Positions 1 to 10,170 of a stretch of 64,000 nucleotides of DNA are shown piece by piece; the stretch's first letter is position 1; every line of letters starts with the position of its first letter. The stretch lies in the NCBI GenBank assembly GCA_022448945.1, contig JAKVCV010000013.1, positions 121,455 through 185,454 on the forward strand, given 5' to 3'. A model generated the notes under the pieces. It searched no databases, was not told where the DNA came from, and saw nothing but the letters and a program-made list of their open reading frames with translations. The position numbers and the translations under genes are program-made. The stretch comes from Saprospiraceae bacterium. Lineage in GTDB: Bacteria > Bacteroidota > Bacteroidia > Chitinophagales > Saprospiraceae.

Positions 1-1607
1 CTGTTAATTTTTTAGGATTCACTGTTTGGCGTAAAGATGGGTGTGATAATTTTATTCCTGATACTTGTGAGATAGGCTTTTCATCACATGGTTATACACA
101 AATTAATACAGGTTATATAACTACTCCAATAGCAGGTAAATATAATTTTATTGATAATACAATCCTGAGTGGGGATACCTATAGTTACAGAATTTTAGCA
201 GAGTTTGCGACCCCTATTTATTACAATGGAGTTGTAACTAATTATCATAGTCCTGTTTCAGGTAAAACTTCCGATGAGATCTGTATACAACCTGGAGAAG
301 ATTTGCCTTTTATTATTAATGTAGATGTTGAAGTAACAAATTCGTCTTCTGGGGAAATTTTTATTAGATGGACAAAACCAAATACTGAGCAATTGGATAC
401 CACAATTTTTTTACCTCCTTACAGGTATGAATTATTTGAATCTAATGATATGTTAGGTTCAAACTTTAGTGCTGTACCAGTATATTCGTCTCCTTCATAC
501 TCTGCATTTTATCTTGCTAATGATACGTTTTTTACCTCTACGCTTTTAAATACTGAAAATAATCCATATAGTTATCACATTAAGTTCTTTTCTTCAACAG
601 ATACTATAGGAACTACCAAAGATGCCTCTTCTATTTTTCTAACTGTAGCATCATCTAATCAATTAAATATCTTATCATGGTCAGAAATCGTTCCATGGCA
701 AAACACGGAATATGTTGTTTATGAAGAACTCCCACTTGGAAGCAATAATTTTATTGCACTTGATACAGTGTCAACAAATAATTATCAACATTCTGGCTTA
801 GTAAATGGAACAACTTATTGTTATCGTATAGAAAGCATTGGTTCATATAATACTTCTTCAACTCCAGATACATTATTTAATAAATCTCAAAAGGCATGTG
901 GGGTGCCTTTGGATACGATCGCACCATGCCCACCAGACATTTCTTCAATAATAGCAATTTCGAGTTGTAATTCTGTTCAGGATGATGCGAACAACCCTGA
1001 TAGGCAAACATGTCAAGGTACAATTACACCTGTTTCTTTTTTATTTAATGAAATAAAGTGGTCCAACAATCCTGATAGTTGTGCCTTGGATGTTGCATAT
1101 TTTAAAGTATATTTTTCGGCTTTTTGTACTGGTGATTATACTTTAGTTTACGAATCTCAAGGTCTTACAGATACATCTTTTACCCATGTGCCTTCAGCCA
1201 CAAATTTGGCAGGATGTTATTATATTACTGCAATAGATTCTATAGAAATTAATGGTGGAGGTAATGAAAGCGATCCAAGTAATGTCATTAGAACAGACAA
1301 TTGTCCATTTTATGATTTGCCAAACACCTTTACTCCCAATGAAGATGGTTCAAATGACTTCTTTAGACCATGCTTGATTTATAGATATATAAATAGTGTT
1401 GATTTTAGAGTAACTAATCGTTGGGGGCAAGTTGTTTTTCAGACTAATAACCCTGAAATTAATTGGGATGGCAAAGATCAAAATACAGGTAAAGATCTTC
1501 CTGAGGGAGTCTATTTTTATACTTGTGCGATTGAACAGCATTGTATGTCCTGTGAGGCAATAAAGTCCTTAAAAGGCTATATTCATATTATTCGAGCTTC
1601 AAAGTAA
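1..1607 (+). CDS. Secreted fibronectin-III-like protein with gliding motility/T9SS-type C-terminal domain (CHU_C-like), 5' truncated by window edge
   Basis: Frame 3 is open from base 3 through the called TTG start at 303, so the ORF is a 3' fragment. C-terminus 'LPNTFTPNEDGSNDFFRPCLIYRYINSVDFRVTNRWGQVVFQTNNPEINWDGKDQNTGKDLPEGVYFYTCAI' is CHU_C-like. Confidence 0.85.
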   Translation, partial: VNFLGFTVWRKDGCDNFIPDTCEIGFSSHGYTQINTGYITTPIAGKYNFIDNTILSGDTYSYRILAEFATPIYYNGVVTNYHSPVSGKTSDEICIQPGEDLPFIINVDVEVTNSSSGEIFIRWTKPNTEQLDTTIFLPPYRYELFESNDMLGSNFSAVPVYSSPSYSAFYLANDTFFTSTLLNTENNPYSYHIKFFSSTDTIGTTKDASSIFLTVASSNQLNILSWSEIVPWQNTEYVVYEELPLGSNNFIALDTVSTNNYQHSGLVNGTTYCYRIESIGSYNTSSTPDTLFNKSQKACGVPLDTIAPCPPDISSIIAISSCNSVQDDANNPDRQTCQGTITPVSFLFNEIKWSNNPDSCALDVAYFKVYFSAFCTGDYTLVYESQGLTDTSFTHVPSATNLAGCYYITAIDSIEINGGGNESDPSNVIRTDNCPFYDLPNTFTPNEDGSNDFFRPCLIYRYINSVDFRVTNRWGQVVFQTNNPEINWDGKDQNTGKDLPEGVYFYTCAIEQHCMSCEAIKSLKGYIHIIRASK

Positions 1608-1827
1608 TAGTTGTAACTTTGAAGAAGTCTTATTTGTTAAATTTTACATAACTTTTAGCTTGTATTTATATTATATATTAATAAATATATCTATTTTTGC
1701 AATCCAAATATTGGATAACCTTAACTAAAAATAAATATCTTCTTCTTTGTTTTTTGCCAATCGAGGCATTTAATTTTTTTATTCTAAAGTAAAAACAATG
1801 GTTGTTTCCTTTTTTTCAAAAAAATGT

Positions 1828-1835
1828 TACTTTTG
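1828..1835 (+). promoter_or_regulatory. Candidate Bacteroidota -7 box (TACTTTTG, TAnnTTTG type)
   Basis: TACTTTTG about 50 bp upstream of the ATG at 1885. Confidence 0.4.
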
Positions 1836-1884
1836 TTTTATCATTGTTCTAAACTAAAAAATCAAGGAGTAAATTCCCTCTATA

Positions 1885-2847
1885 ATGAAGCTACTTACTA
1901 CACTATTTTGCTGCGGAATCATTTTACAGTTAACAGCACAGGAATATAAAAAAGAGTCTTATGACAATGGTGCTCCACTATCAGAAGGTGCTTATACTGC
2001 TTCTAATTTTAAGACTGGTGTCTGGAAATATTTCTATCCAAATGGTAATATAGAAGCTGAAGGTAGTTATAATGGGAAACAAGCTGGAAAAACTATAAAT
2101 GTTATCCGTAAAGGGAAAAATTCTGCTATTAATGATAAAAGTTCAGTTAGGAATGGCAAATGGACATTTTATTACAGTAGTGGTTCTAAAAAAGGTACAA
2201 TTAATTATTCTGATGGCTGTCCCACTGGTTTACTTACTAAATGGTATAAAACAGGTGAGAAAATGGAAGAAACTGAATACATTGATTGCAAACCTTTAGG
2301 AAATAAAAAAATATGGGCTAGAGAGGGTTGGTTGAAATATGAAACAACAAATGAAGGAGATGGTCGAAGTACTGAAATTGAATGGTATGCAAGCGGACAA
2401 AAAAAATCATCCGTTCCTTATAGAAATGGACAACAATATGGACGCGTAAAGCGCTGGTATGAAAGTGGCCAGAAAGAAGAAGATGTTATGATGAAAAATA
2501 CTAGAGTGCATGGCTCATATCGTTCTTGGTATGCTAATGGTAATAAACAGCGCGAGTTTTTCTCTATAAATAATGTTATGAGTGGTGAATATAAGGAATG
2601 GACAGAAGATGGGAAGTTATTATGGGAGATTACAGAAATGGATAATGAACAAAAAATTCAAGTTAAAAATTACTGGCCTAATGGTCAGGTTAAAATGTCG
2701 GGTAAATCTCATATGCCTGAATCTTTAAGTATTCACCAATGGTCACAAACCCGTCATGGTTACTGGACTTATTGGTACAAAGACAATACCGTAAGTAAAT
2801 CTGAAAAATACGCTAACGGGCAGTTGCTAACAGTAGAAATGCCGTAG
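1885..2847 (+). CDS. Secreted MORN_2/YwqK-type repeat protein
   Basis: Signal peptide MKLLTTLFCCGIILQLTAQ; repeats such as 'YPNGNIEAEGSYNGKQAGK', 'YASGQKKSSVPYRNGQQYG', 'WYESGQKEEDVMMKN'. Confidence 0.8.
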   Translation: MKLLTTLFCCGIILQLTAQEYKKESYDNGAPLSEGAYTASNFKTGVWKYFYPNGNIEAEGSYNGKQAGKTINVIRKGKNSAINDKSSVRNGKWTFYYSSGSKKGTINYSDGCPTGLLTKWYKTGEKMEETEYIDCKPLGNKKIWAREGWLKYETTNEGDGRSTEIEWYASGQKKSSVPYRNGQQYGRVKRWYESGQKEEDVMMKNTRVHGSYRSWYANGNKQREFFSINNVMSGEYKEWTEDGKLLWEITEMDNEQKIQVKNYWPNGQVKMSGKSHMPESLSIHQWSQTRHGYWTYWYKDNTVSKSEKYANGQLLTVEMP

Positions 2848-2869
2848 AAATTTTTAGTATTTATTCAAT

Positions 2870-2903
2870 AAAAAAAGCACAGACAACAGTCTGTGCTTTT
2901 TTT
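2870..2903 (+). terminator. Rho-independent terminator
   Basis: AAAAAAAGCACAGAC-AACA-GTCTGTGCTTTTTTT perfect stem. Confidence 0.9.
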
Positions 2904-2919
2904 AATTCTAGAATATATT

Positions 2920-4053
2920 ATGAATAGCTTTGATAGATTGCAACGTTGGAGACTTGTACTTGGCAAGAAAGCTGAAGATGAAGTGATTGAATTAAGTATT
3001 CAAGCTATGGAGATGGATGCAGCCTTAACTGCTTTATATGATTCTGGTGCAAAAGGAGGGTTGGGGAATTCTTCTCCTAAAATTAATCGATGGTTAGGTG
3101 ATATCAGAAAGTATTTTCCTTCCCAGGTAGTACAGATAATGCAGAAAGATGCTCTAGTTAATCTCGGCTTAAATCAGATGCTCCTTGAACCTGAACTATT
3201 GGAAAATATAGATATTGATGTACATTTAGTTGGCACCTTACTTTCTCTTAATAATATTATTCCCTCCAAGACACGTCAGACGGCAAAATTTGTTGTTAGA
3301 AAAGTTGTTGAAGATCTAAAAAAACTCCTGGAACAGCCATTAAGGATAGCAATTAGGGGTGCATTGAAACAAGATGTACCAAATAGAAGACCAAAATTTA
3401 ATGAAATAAATTGGCCTAAAACGATTCGAAATAATTTAAAACACTATCAACCTGAATTTAAAACTATTATACCGCACGAATTAATTGGTTATGGTAGAAA
3501 AGGGCAAGCATTAAAAGAAATTATTCTTTGTGTCGACCAAAGTGGATCAATGGCCTCTTCAATTGTCTATTCAAGTATTTTTGCATCAGTTTTAGCTTCT
3601 ATTACATCACTAAAGACACATATGATAGTTTTTGATACTTCAGTAGTCGATTTAACAAAAGAAATGGATGATCCAGTCGATTTATTATTCGGAACACAAT
3701 TGGGTGGAGGAACGGATATTCATAGGGTTCTTTGTTATGCTGACAGTCTCATAAATAAACCTTTAGATACTATTTTTATTCTAATTTCTGATTTGTACGA
3801 AGGGGGAGACACAGAGAGCATGTTAAAACAAGCAGCTATAATTAAGAAAAAAGGAGTGAATTTTATCTCACTTTTAGCTTTAAATGATGAAGGTGCTCCT
3901 GTTTATGATAAGAATGTAGCCTCCAAACTTTCAGCATTAAAAATTCCTGTTTTTGCTTGTACTCCACATTTATTTCCAGATATGATGGCAGCTGCATTGA
4001 AAAGGGAAGATATGCACAATTGGTTATCAAGAAAAAATGTAGTAAAAAGATAA
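2920..4053 (+). CDS. VWA domain-containing protein, CoxE/YehP-like
   Basis: MIDAS motif 'CVDQSGSMASS', 'MIVFDTSVVDLT', 'QLGGGTDIHRVL'. The called start at 2893 lies inside the terminator; the in-frame ATG at 2920 is more likely. Confidence 0.85.
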   Translation: MNSFDRLQRWRLVLGKKAEDEVIELSIQAMEMDAALTALYDSGAKGGLGNSSPKINRWLGDIRKYFPSQVVQIMQKDALVNLGLNQMLLEPELLENIDIDVHLVGTLLSLNNIIPSKTRQTAKFVVRKVVEDLKKLLEQPLRIAIRGALKQDVPNRRPKFNEINWPKTIRNNLKHYQPEFKTIIPHELIGYGRKGQALKEIILCVDQSGSMASSIVYSSIFASVLASITSLKTHMIVFDTSVVDLTKEMDDPVDLLFGTQLGGGTDIHRVLCYADSLINKPLDTIFILISDLYEGGDTESMLKQAAIIKKKGVNFISLLALNDEGAPVYDKNVASKLSALKIPVFACTPHLFPDMMAAALKREDMHNWLSRKNVVKR

Positions 4054-4084
4054 ACTAGGGATATACTTTCAGAAAACAAATACT

Positions 4085-4951
4085 TCAATATGTTTTTCCC
4101 ATACGTTCAGGAACGGCAATAATATAATCACCTTTTCTATAATGTTCTTTATCAAGTTTTATGACTTCTTCTTGTTCGACAGTAGTGATAACTAGAATTT
4201 TTAAATTTGGATTAAATTGTCTTAAATACCAGACTATTCCTTCTTTATTATTAGAATGAAAGGTGCCATTAAAATGTAAAAACAGGTCGCCTTCAGACCA
4301 ATTACCATATATAAAATAAGCCATTGTAGCATCTTTTATCATTTGTGCCTGAGGGTAGTATTTGGGGTTTGATGTCATACCATGCGTATGCATTTCAAGC
4401 ATTTCTTTATAACAACCTAATTCGTAATCTTCTATAATAGGTAAAGGGGCAATAAATACTTTAGAGTATTTAGGAAGATTATCTAATTTTTTTAGTCCAT
4501 TTTTAAAAACAGAAGATGCATATCTTCTAGGAATATTTGTTGCAACAAATCTCAAATTATTGTCTTTTGCAAATGAAACTAATGGTTTGTAGTCCGTTTT
4601 ATAATTTGACCAAAGTCTAGTTTCATTTTCAAAATTTTTCTCAGAAATACAACCCAAAAAGAACTCGTTTATAAGAAGTTGATTATCGGATTCAAACATT
4701 TCAGCACCCAATAATAAATTATCATTTTCTTGAGCATATAAATCACGCGTTACTTCCAATTGAAGCCAGTGACATATAGGGTTGTTATGTAATTCTCCAA
4801 AAAAAACTATATCAGCATTTTGAAGTTCTTTGAGCATTTTTGAATATGCAATTTCTTTACCTTTTTGATTATATAATTTGTATGCCTGAGGTTGGGCAAT
4901 AATATTTGAGCAAAGAAAACAGAATGAAATTATACTAAAAAAAGTGTTCAT
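4085..4951 (-). CDS. ChaN-family (haem-binding uptake-like) protein
   Basis: 'ADIVFFGELHNNPICHWLQLEVTRDLYAQ' and 'MLEMHTHGMTSNPKYYPQAQMIKDATMAYFI'. Confidence 0.75.
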   Translation of the reverse strand: MNTFFSIISFCFLCSNIIAQPQAYKLYNQKGKEIAYSKMLKELQNADIVFFGELHNNPICHWLQLEVTRDLYAQENDNLLLGAEMFESDNQLLINEFFLGCISEKNFENETRLWSNYKTDYKPLVSFAKDNNLRFVATNIPRRYASSVFKNGLKKLDNLPKYSKVFIAPLPIIEDYELGCYKEMLEMHTHGMTSNPKYYPQAQMIKDATMAYFIYGNWSEGDLFLHFNGTFHSNNKEGIVWYLRQFNPNLKILVITTVEQEEVIKLDKEHYRKGDYIIAVPERMGKTY

Positions 4952-5760
4952 TGATTATCTTCTATATTTAATTTATAATTAAAATTATTTGGAACATCAT
5001 AAAACTTGTATCTAAATCCTAGGCCAAAATTAATAGTATAAATGGTCGTTTGATTTTCTTTATATAATGTTTTTTGTGTTAATGAGGGGTAAACTACAAT
5101 ATTTTGTGCGTCTGTCAAAAATTCTTCTTCCAAAAGAAAACCTTTTCTAATTCCAGCAGCATAAAAGATAGATGCGACAATAAAAAAGCTGAATTTAGGT
5201 TTAATATTATAACCTAAGAAAATACTGCCTTTTATAGCAGCAGCAGTTTTTAAATCGTAAGACCATTTGCTTACCGTAATAGTATCACCTAATTTGTTGC
5301 CTGAAATAATATCACCTCCTTTATATGCTAAAATCCCAATATCAATATTAAAGCCATATTCTATTTTTTTTGTATTAGCAAAACCAATGCTAAACATAGC
5401 ATAACCTGAATTCCAGGAAGTAGCTTCAAATATAGGTAAATCAAAAAATATTTTCGATTTTTCTTCTTCAAAAGGATGATACATGTATCCTAGAGTTACT
5501 CCTATACGCCAAGGAGATGAGGGAAGAGGAGTAATGCTAGACATGATTTCTGCATACATACCAAGTCCTGCTGCTGATCTGTCATCGCTCACATCTGTTA
5601 GCATTCGATATTTTCCTAGGGGAATGGAAACACCAGTATTGATTCTAAAATCAAAATTGGGTTTAAATTCTTTTATAGCATTAGTAGTTTTTATAGGATT
5701 TATTTGTCCTAGAATTTGCGAGGCACCCAAAATGAATAAATAGAAAATTGTATAATTCAT
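4948..5760 (-). CDS. Outer-membrane beta-barrel-like protein
   Basis: Alternating aromatic/hydrophobic strands, N-terminal signal-like segment; ATGA overlap with the downstream ChaN-like gene. Confidence 0.55.
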   Translation of the reverse strand: MNYTIFYLFILGASQILGQINPIKTTNAIKEFKPNFDFRINTGVSIPLGKYRMLTDVSDDRSAAGLGMYAEIMSSITPLPSSPWRIGVTLGYMYHPFEEEKSKIFFDLPIFEATSWNSGYAMFSIGFANTKKIEYGFNIDIGILAYKGGDIISGNKLGDTITVSKWSYDLKTAAAIKGSIFLGYNIKPKFSFFIVASIFYAAGIRKGFLLEEEFLTDAQNIVVYPSLTQKTLYKENQTTIYTINFGLGFRYKFYDVPNNFNYKLNIEDNQ

Positions 5761-6193
5761 ACTTGAGCGAGTGTAAGGGTTAATTTCATGTGATGTAAGT
5801 TAAGAAGAGGGTTTAAATATATCTATTATAATCAAAGTTTTGCCCCCATTTTATTTTAGTTGCGTCTTGATATTATAAAACGATGTTTTTAGCTATTTGG
5901 TTGATTATGTACAAAAAAAATGAACGACATAGCCTAAAATCACTTTGGGTGTAAATGCAAATTAATTAAAATATTAGTATGTCAATTAATGAGTTTTCGC
6001 AGTAATATCTTTTTATACAAAACGAAATAAAAACATAGAAATTGGATTCTAATGTCAATTTCTAAAATGAATAATAAGCAAAAAAAACGCCATTGTTAAT
6101 AAACTAAAAAAATAAATTCATAACCCCCTGTAATTCAGCAATATAAAAGCCAAATTATTTGATTTTATTTGATGGTTTTAAGCTTCTTTTTTG

Positions 6194-6201
6194 TATCTTT
6201 G
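6194..6201 (+). promoter_or_regulatory. Candidate Bacteroidota -7 box upstream of gyrA
   Basis: TATCTTTG with an upstream TTTG (6168-6171), about 60 bp before the gyrA ATG. Confidence 0.5.
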
Positions 6202-6262
6202 CACTAATGTTTTAAGAAGGACTAAACTGTCTAAAAAAAATATATAAAATACAAGTAATAAT

Positions 6263-8911
6263 ATGGATTCAACAGAGAAAATAATACCAATTAATATTGA
6301 AGATGAAATGAAATCGGCTTATATAGATTATTCTATGTCCGTAATTGTTTCAAGAGCCTTGCCAGATGTAAGGGATGGTTTAAAACCAGTTCATAGGAGG
6401 GTTTTATATGGGATGTCACAGCTAGGTTTGACTTTTAATAAATCACATAAAAAATCAGCACGTATTGTTGGAGAGGTGTTAGGAAAGTATCACCCACATG
6501 GAGATTCCTCTGTTTATGATACTATGGTTCGTATGGCACAACCATGGTCATTAAGATATCCCTTGGTAAATGGACAGGGTAACTTTGGTTCTGTAGATGG
6601 TGACAGTCCTGCTGCTATGAGATATACAGAGGCTAAATTAGAAAAAATAAGTAACGATATTTTAGCTGATTTAGGCAAGGAAACTGTTGATTTTCAATTG
6701 AATTTTGATGATTCATTAAAAGAACCTACAGTTTTACCAACAAAAATTCCAAATCTATTGGTAAATGGAGCTTCTGGAATTGCAGTAGGTATGGCTACCA
6801 ATATGTTGCCACACAATCTTAGCGATGTTATTGATGGTATTTTGGCTTATATTGAAAACCAGGATTTACCTATTGAGGAACTTATAGAACTTATTAAGGC
6901 TCCTGATTTCCCAACCGGTGGTACTATTTATGGATTAGAAGGTGTACATCAAGCTTTTGCAACAGGAAGAGGCCGTGTTATTGTCCGTGCAAAATCTGAA
7001 ATTGAAATTACTAAAACAGGTAAGGAACGTATTATTATCACTGAAATCCCTTATCAAATTAATAAGGCTAATTTAATAATTAAAATTGCCGAGTTGGTTA
7101 ATAGTAAAAAAGTAGAAGGTATCTCAGATTTGAGAGATGAATCTGATAGAAAGGGGATGCGTATAGTAATTGAACTTAAGAGAGATGTTAGTCCCCAAGT
7201 TGTTTTGAGTAAGTTGTTTAAGTATAGTCCTTTACAATCTTCATATGGTGTAAATAATATCTGTTTAGTTAATGGTCGTCCAGAACTTTTAAATCTTAAA
7301 GATATTATTAGAGAATTTGTAAAATTCCGTCTGGAAGTTATACTTAAACGTGCAATTTTTGATAAGAAAAAAGCTGTTGCCAGGGCACATATATTACAAG
7401 GACTTTTAGCGGCTCTTGATCGTCTTGATGAAATTATTAGTTTGATTAGAGCTTCAAAAAATGCTGATGTTGCTAAAGAGGCTCTTATGGCTTTTGATTT
7501 TACTCCAAAAGGTGATGCACTCGATAGTTTTATTGGACAAAATCCGCTTGAAGGGAATCGTCTTTCTGAATTACAAGCTAAAGCTATTCTTGAGATGCGT
7601 TTACAGCGTCTTACTGGACTTGAGCGTGAAAAATTAATTGATGAATTCAGAGAGTTAATAATTCTTATTGCTGATCTAACTGATATTATTGAAAATGAGT
7701 CTCGTCGTTATAAAATCATACAAGAAGAATTATTGGAAATTAAAGAAAAATATGGAGATGAACGTCGAACAGATATAACATATGCTGAGGGTGAGATTAG
7801 TATTGAGGATATGATTGAGAATGAAACAGTTGTTGTTACGATTTCTCATCTCGGCTATATTAAGCGTACACCAATAACAGAATATAGAACTCAAACAAGG
7901 GGAGGAGTAGGAGCAAATGCTGCGAAAACTAGAGAACAAGATTTTGTTGAGCATATATTTGTTACTAAGACGCATGATTATTTATTGTTGTTCACTGCAT
8001 ATGGGCGATGTCATTGGCTTAGGGTATATGAAGTGCCTAAAGGAGCTAAAGCTTCTAAAGGAAGAGCAATTCAAAACTTACTACAATTGCAGTCAGGAGA
8101 TAAAATCAAGGCTTTTATTCCTATAGAAAACCTGAAGGACGAAGAATTTTTGAAATCGCATAATCTTATTTTTGCAACAAAACAAGGTATAGTTAAAAAG
8201 ACAGATATTACTGCATATTCAAGACCTAGAACTAACGGTGTTAATGCCATTAGTATTCGTGAAGATGATGAATTGCTTGAAGTGAAACTTACCGATGGTA
8301 GCAATCATATTTTACTTGCTACTCGTGAAGGAAAAGCAATTAGGTTCAATGAACAGAATGTTCGTCCAATTGGAAGAACGGGTATGGGTGTAAAAGGTAT
8401 TAATTTAGGCAACAATAAAGATAATTATGTTATTGGTATGGTATGTGTAGCAGATGGAGATGATGCAGCTACTATACTTGTGGTTGCAGAAAATGGAATT
8501 GGAAAACGAACAGTTTTAGATGAATATCGTGCTCAGACTCGTGGTGGGAAAGGAGTTAAGACAATAAATGTCACTGCTAAAACTGGAAAATTAATTGCCA
8601 TTAAATCTGCTACAGATGATGATGATATGGTTATTATTAATAAATCAGGTCTTACTATCCGTCTTGCAGTAAAGAATGTTCCTACTACAGGAAGAGCAAC
8701 TCAAGGTGTAAAATTAATCAATATCAAAGAAGATGATTCTATAGCTGATGTTGGCCTAATAAAGGATGGTCAATTGAATCAAGTTGAAGATACTAATGAA
8801 AATACTTTAGATGGTGAAAATTCAATTGGTGATTCTACAGAGAAAGATAATAATATAGATACAAATAGTAATGATTCTGATAATCAGGATAAAAATAATT
8901 CTGAAGATTAG
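6263..8911 (+). CDS. gyrA: DNA gyrase subunit A
   Basis: '[22 protein letters not shown]', '[25 protein letters not shown]', '[10 protein letters not shown]'; GyrA-box-like 'AQTRGGKG'; acidic C-terminal tail. Confidence 0.97.
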   Translation: MDSTEKIIPINIEDEMKSAYIDYSMSVIVSRALPDVRDGLKPVHRRVLYGMSQLGLTFNKSHKKSARIVGEVLGKYHPHGDSSVYDTMVRMAQPWSLRYPLVNGQGNFGSVDGDSPAAMRYTEAKLEKISNDILADLGKETVDFQLNFDDSLKEPTVLPTKIPNLLVNGASGIAVGMATNMLPHNLSDVIDGILAYIENQDLPIEELIELIKAPDFPTGGTIYGLEGVHQAFATGRGRVIVRAKSEIEITKTGKERIIITEIPYQINKANLIIKIAELVNSKKVEGISDLRDESDRKGMRIVIELKRDVSPQVVLSKLFKYSPLQSSYGVNNICLVNGRPELLNLKDIIREFVKFRLEVILKRAIFDKKKAVARAHILQGLLAALDRLDEIISLIRASKNADVAKEALMAFDFTPKGDALDSFIGQNPLEGNRLSELQAKAILEMRLQRLTGLEREKLIDEFRELIILIADLTDIIENESRRYKIIQEELLEIKEKYGDERRTDITYAEGEISIEDMIENETVVVTISHLGYIKRTPITEYRTQTRGGVGANAAKTREQDFVEHIFVTKTHDYLLLFTAYGRCHWLRVYEVPKGAKASKGRAIQNLLQLQSGDKIKAFIPIENLKDEEFLKSHNLIFATKQGIVKKTDITAYSRPRTNGVNAISIREDDELLEVKLTDGSNHILLATREGKAIRFNEQNVRPIGRTGMGVKGINLGNNKDNYVIGMVCVADGDDAATILVVAENGIGKRTVLDEYRAQTRGGKGVKTINVTAKTGKLIAIKSATDDDDMVIINKSGLTIRLAVKNVPTTGRATQGVKLINIKEDDSIADVGLIKDGQLNQVEDTNENTLDGENSIGDSTEKDNNIDTNSNDSDNQDKNNSED

Positions 8912-8926
8912 ATTCCATGTAATATT

Positions 8927-8964
8927 AAAAAAAAGCAGCTTACTAATAAGTAAGCTGCTTTTTT
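8927..8964 (+). terminator. Rho-independent terminator (bidirectional in form)
   Basis: AAGCAGCTTACT-AATA-AGTAAGCTGCTTTTTT between the convergent genes gyrA and 8989..10086. Confidence 0.9.
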
Positions 8965-8988
8965 ATATCCTTTAATAAGGATTTTATT

Positions 8989-10086
8989 TTAAATATTTAC
9001 AATGTTGTCATACTCTTTTACTAATAAATCCCAATCGTACTTTTCAACTAAATTTTGAGTTTTAGCAGGCTTTTCATTTTTACATTTTTCGATTAAAATC
9101 TTTAATTTTTCTGGAAACTCATTATCATTATTATAATAAAAGAGTGGATGATATGGAAAATGTTCTGGGTATGCTAGACGAGAAGGTAGAAGAGGAATTG
9201 TATTACAATAAACAGCCTCGATGATACTTGCACCAAAGAAATCTTGGAGTGATGTAACAGGGATAATATCTGCTTGCCATAGCCAATAGGCGTAATCAGC
9301 TTTATTTTTACAATATCCGCAATATAGAATTTCGTTTTTCAACCGCTTCTTCGCTTCGTTAAAAATGGGAGGATATTTTTCTTTTTTAGCCCCAAGAATT
9401 ATTAGACTGAATTGTACTTTATGTGCTTTTAATTCAAATAGAGCTTTAAAAAAAGTATTTGGATTTTTATCATACTCCCAACGATGATTCCAAAGTAATA
9501 CAGGAGCTTTATTTGTAGTATTTTTCGATTGGTTATGTAGGTTTAAATTTTTTAAATCAAGTCCTAAAGGTAATACCTGACACTTGTTTTTTATACGATC
9601 TATTGTACTTATGTTTTTGTGATCAGGAAATTGATTTAAAAAATCAGGCAGTGATTTTAAAAAACTATTTTTGTGGTAATTTGAATTAAAAAGACACAGA
9701 TCAGCAACCAAAGCAGAAGTGTAGTTTATAAACATATAATGATTATCTCTCTGTTTATTTGTATCTTCATCAGAAGGACTCCAAGGGTAGGATAATTGAT
9801 TTTCATGAAAATACATAGCAGTTCTTATTCCATTAGATTTTTTTCGTGTAAGAGATAGAAACGTTGAAAAATCAAGCATATCAGTAGCAATGATATAATC
9901 AGGTATAAAATCCATCTTTATGAATCTCTCCGCTAAGGTAACAGCAGCACCATGCATTCTCCATTTCCAATGATGTGCAGATAGAGTTAATAGTTTTATT
10001 TGATGACGACTATATTTTTGCCACCCTTCTGCCCATTGTTTGTGGGAGCCTCCAAAGAATGGTTCTATAATCAAAATCTTCGCCAT
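8989..10086 (-). CDS. tRNA-queuosine alpha-mannosyltransferase-like protein (DUF3524/GTDC1 family)
   Basis: N-terminus 'ILIIEPFFGGSHKQWAEGWQKYSRHQIKLLTLSAHHWKWRMHGAAVTLAE', 'AMYFHENQLSYPW', 'HYMFINYTSALVADLCLFNSNYHKNSFL'. Confidence 0.8.
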   Translation of the reverse strand: MAKILIIEPFFGGSHKQWAEGWQKYSRHQIKLLTLSAHHWKWRMHGAAVTLAERFIKMDFIPDYIIATDMLDFSTFLSLTRKKSNGIRTAMYFHENQLSYPWSPSDEDTNKQRDNHYMFINYTSALVADLCLFNSNYHKNSFLKSLPDFLNQFPDHKNISTIDRIKNKCQVLPLGLDLKNLNLHNQSKNTTNKAPVLLWNHRWEYDKNPNTFFKALFELKAHKVQFSLIILGAKKEKYPPIFNEAKKRLKNEILYCGYCKNKADYAYWLWQADIIPVTSLQDFFGASIIEAVYCNTIPLLPSRLAYPEHFPYHPLFYYNNDNEFPEKLKILIEKCKNEKPAKTQNLVEKYDWDLLVKEYDNIVNI

Positions 10087-10170
10087 TTCTAATCAAAATA
10101 TTAGCTTAGTAATAATCAGAAAATTGATTCACTTTAATTTGCAAGTATTTTCATTGATAATAATTGAATT

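Noticed and set aside
2893-2919. Called N-terminal extension of the VWA protein
   Set aside because: The alternative start lies inside the rho-independent terminator; ATG 2920 is more plausible.
8071-8304. Minus-strand ORFs inside gyrA (7730..7975 and 8071..8304)
   Set aside because: Antisense to a strongly conserved gene, with no independent coding signal.
6263-8911. Quinolone-resistance substitution in GyrA
   Set aside because: The QRDR reads [10 protein letters not shown], with Ser and Asp at the positions equivalent to E. coli 83 and 87; no resistance substitution at those sites.
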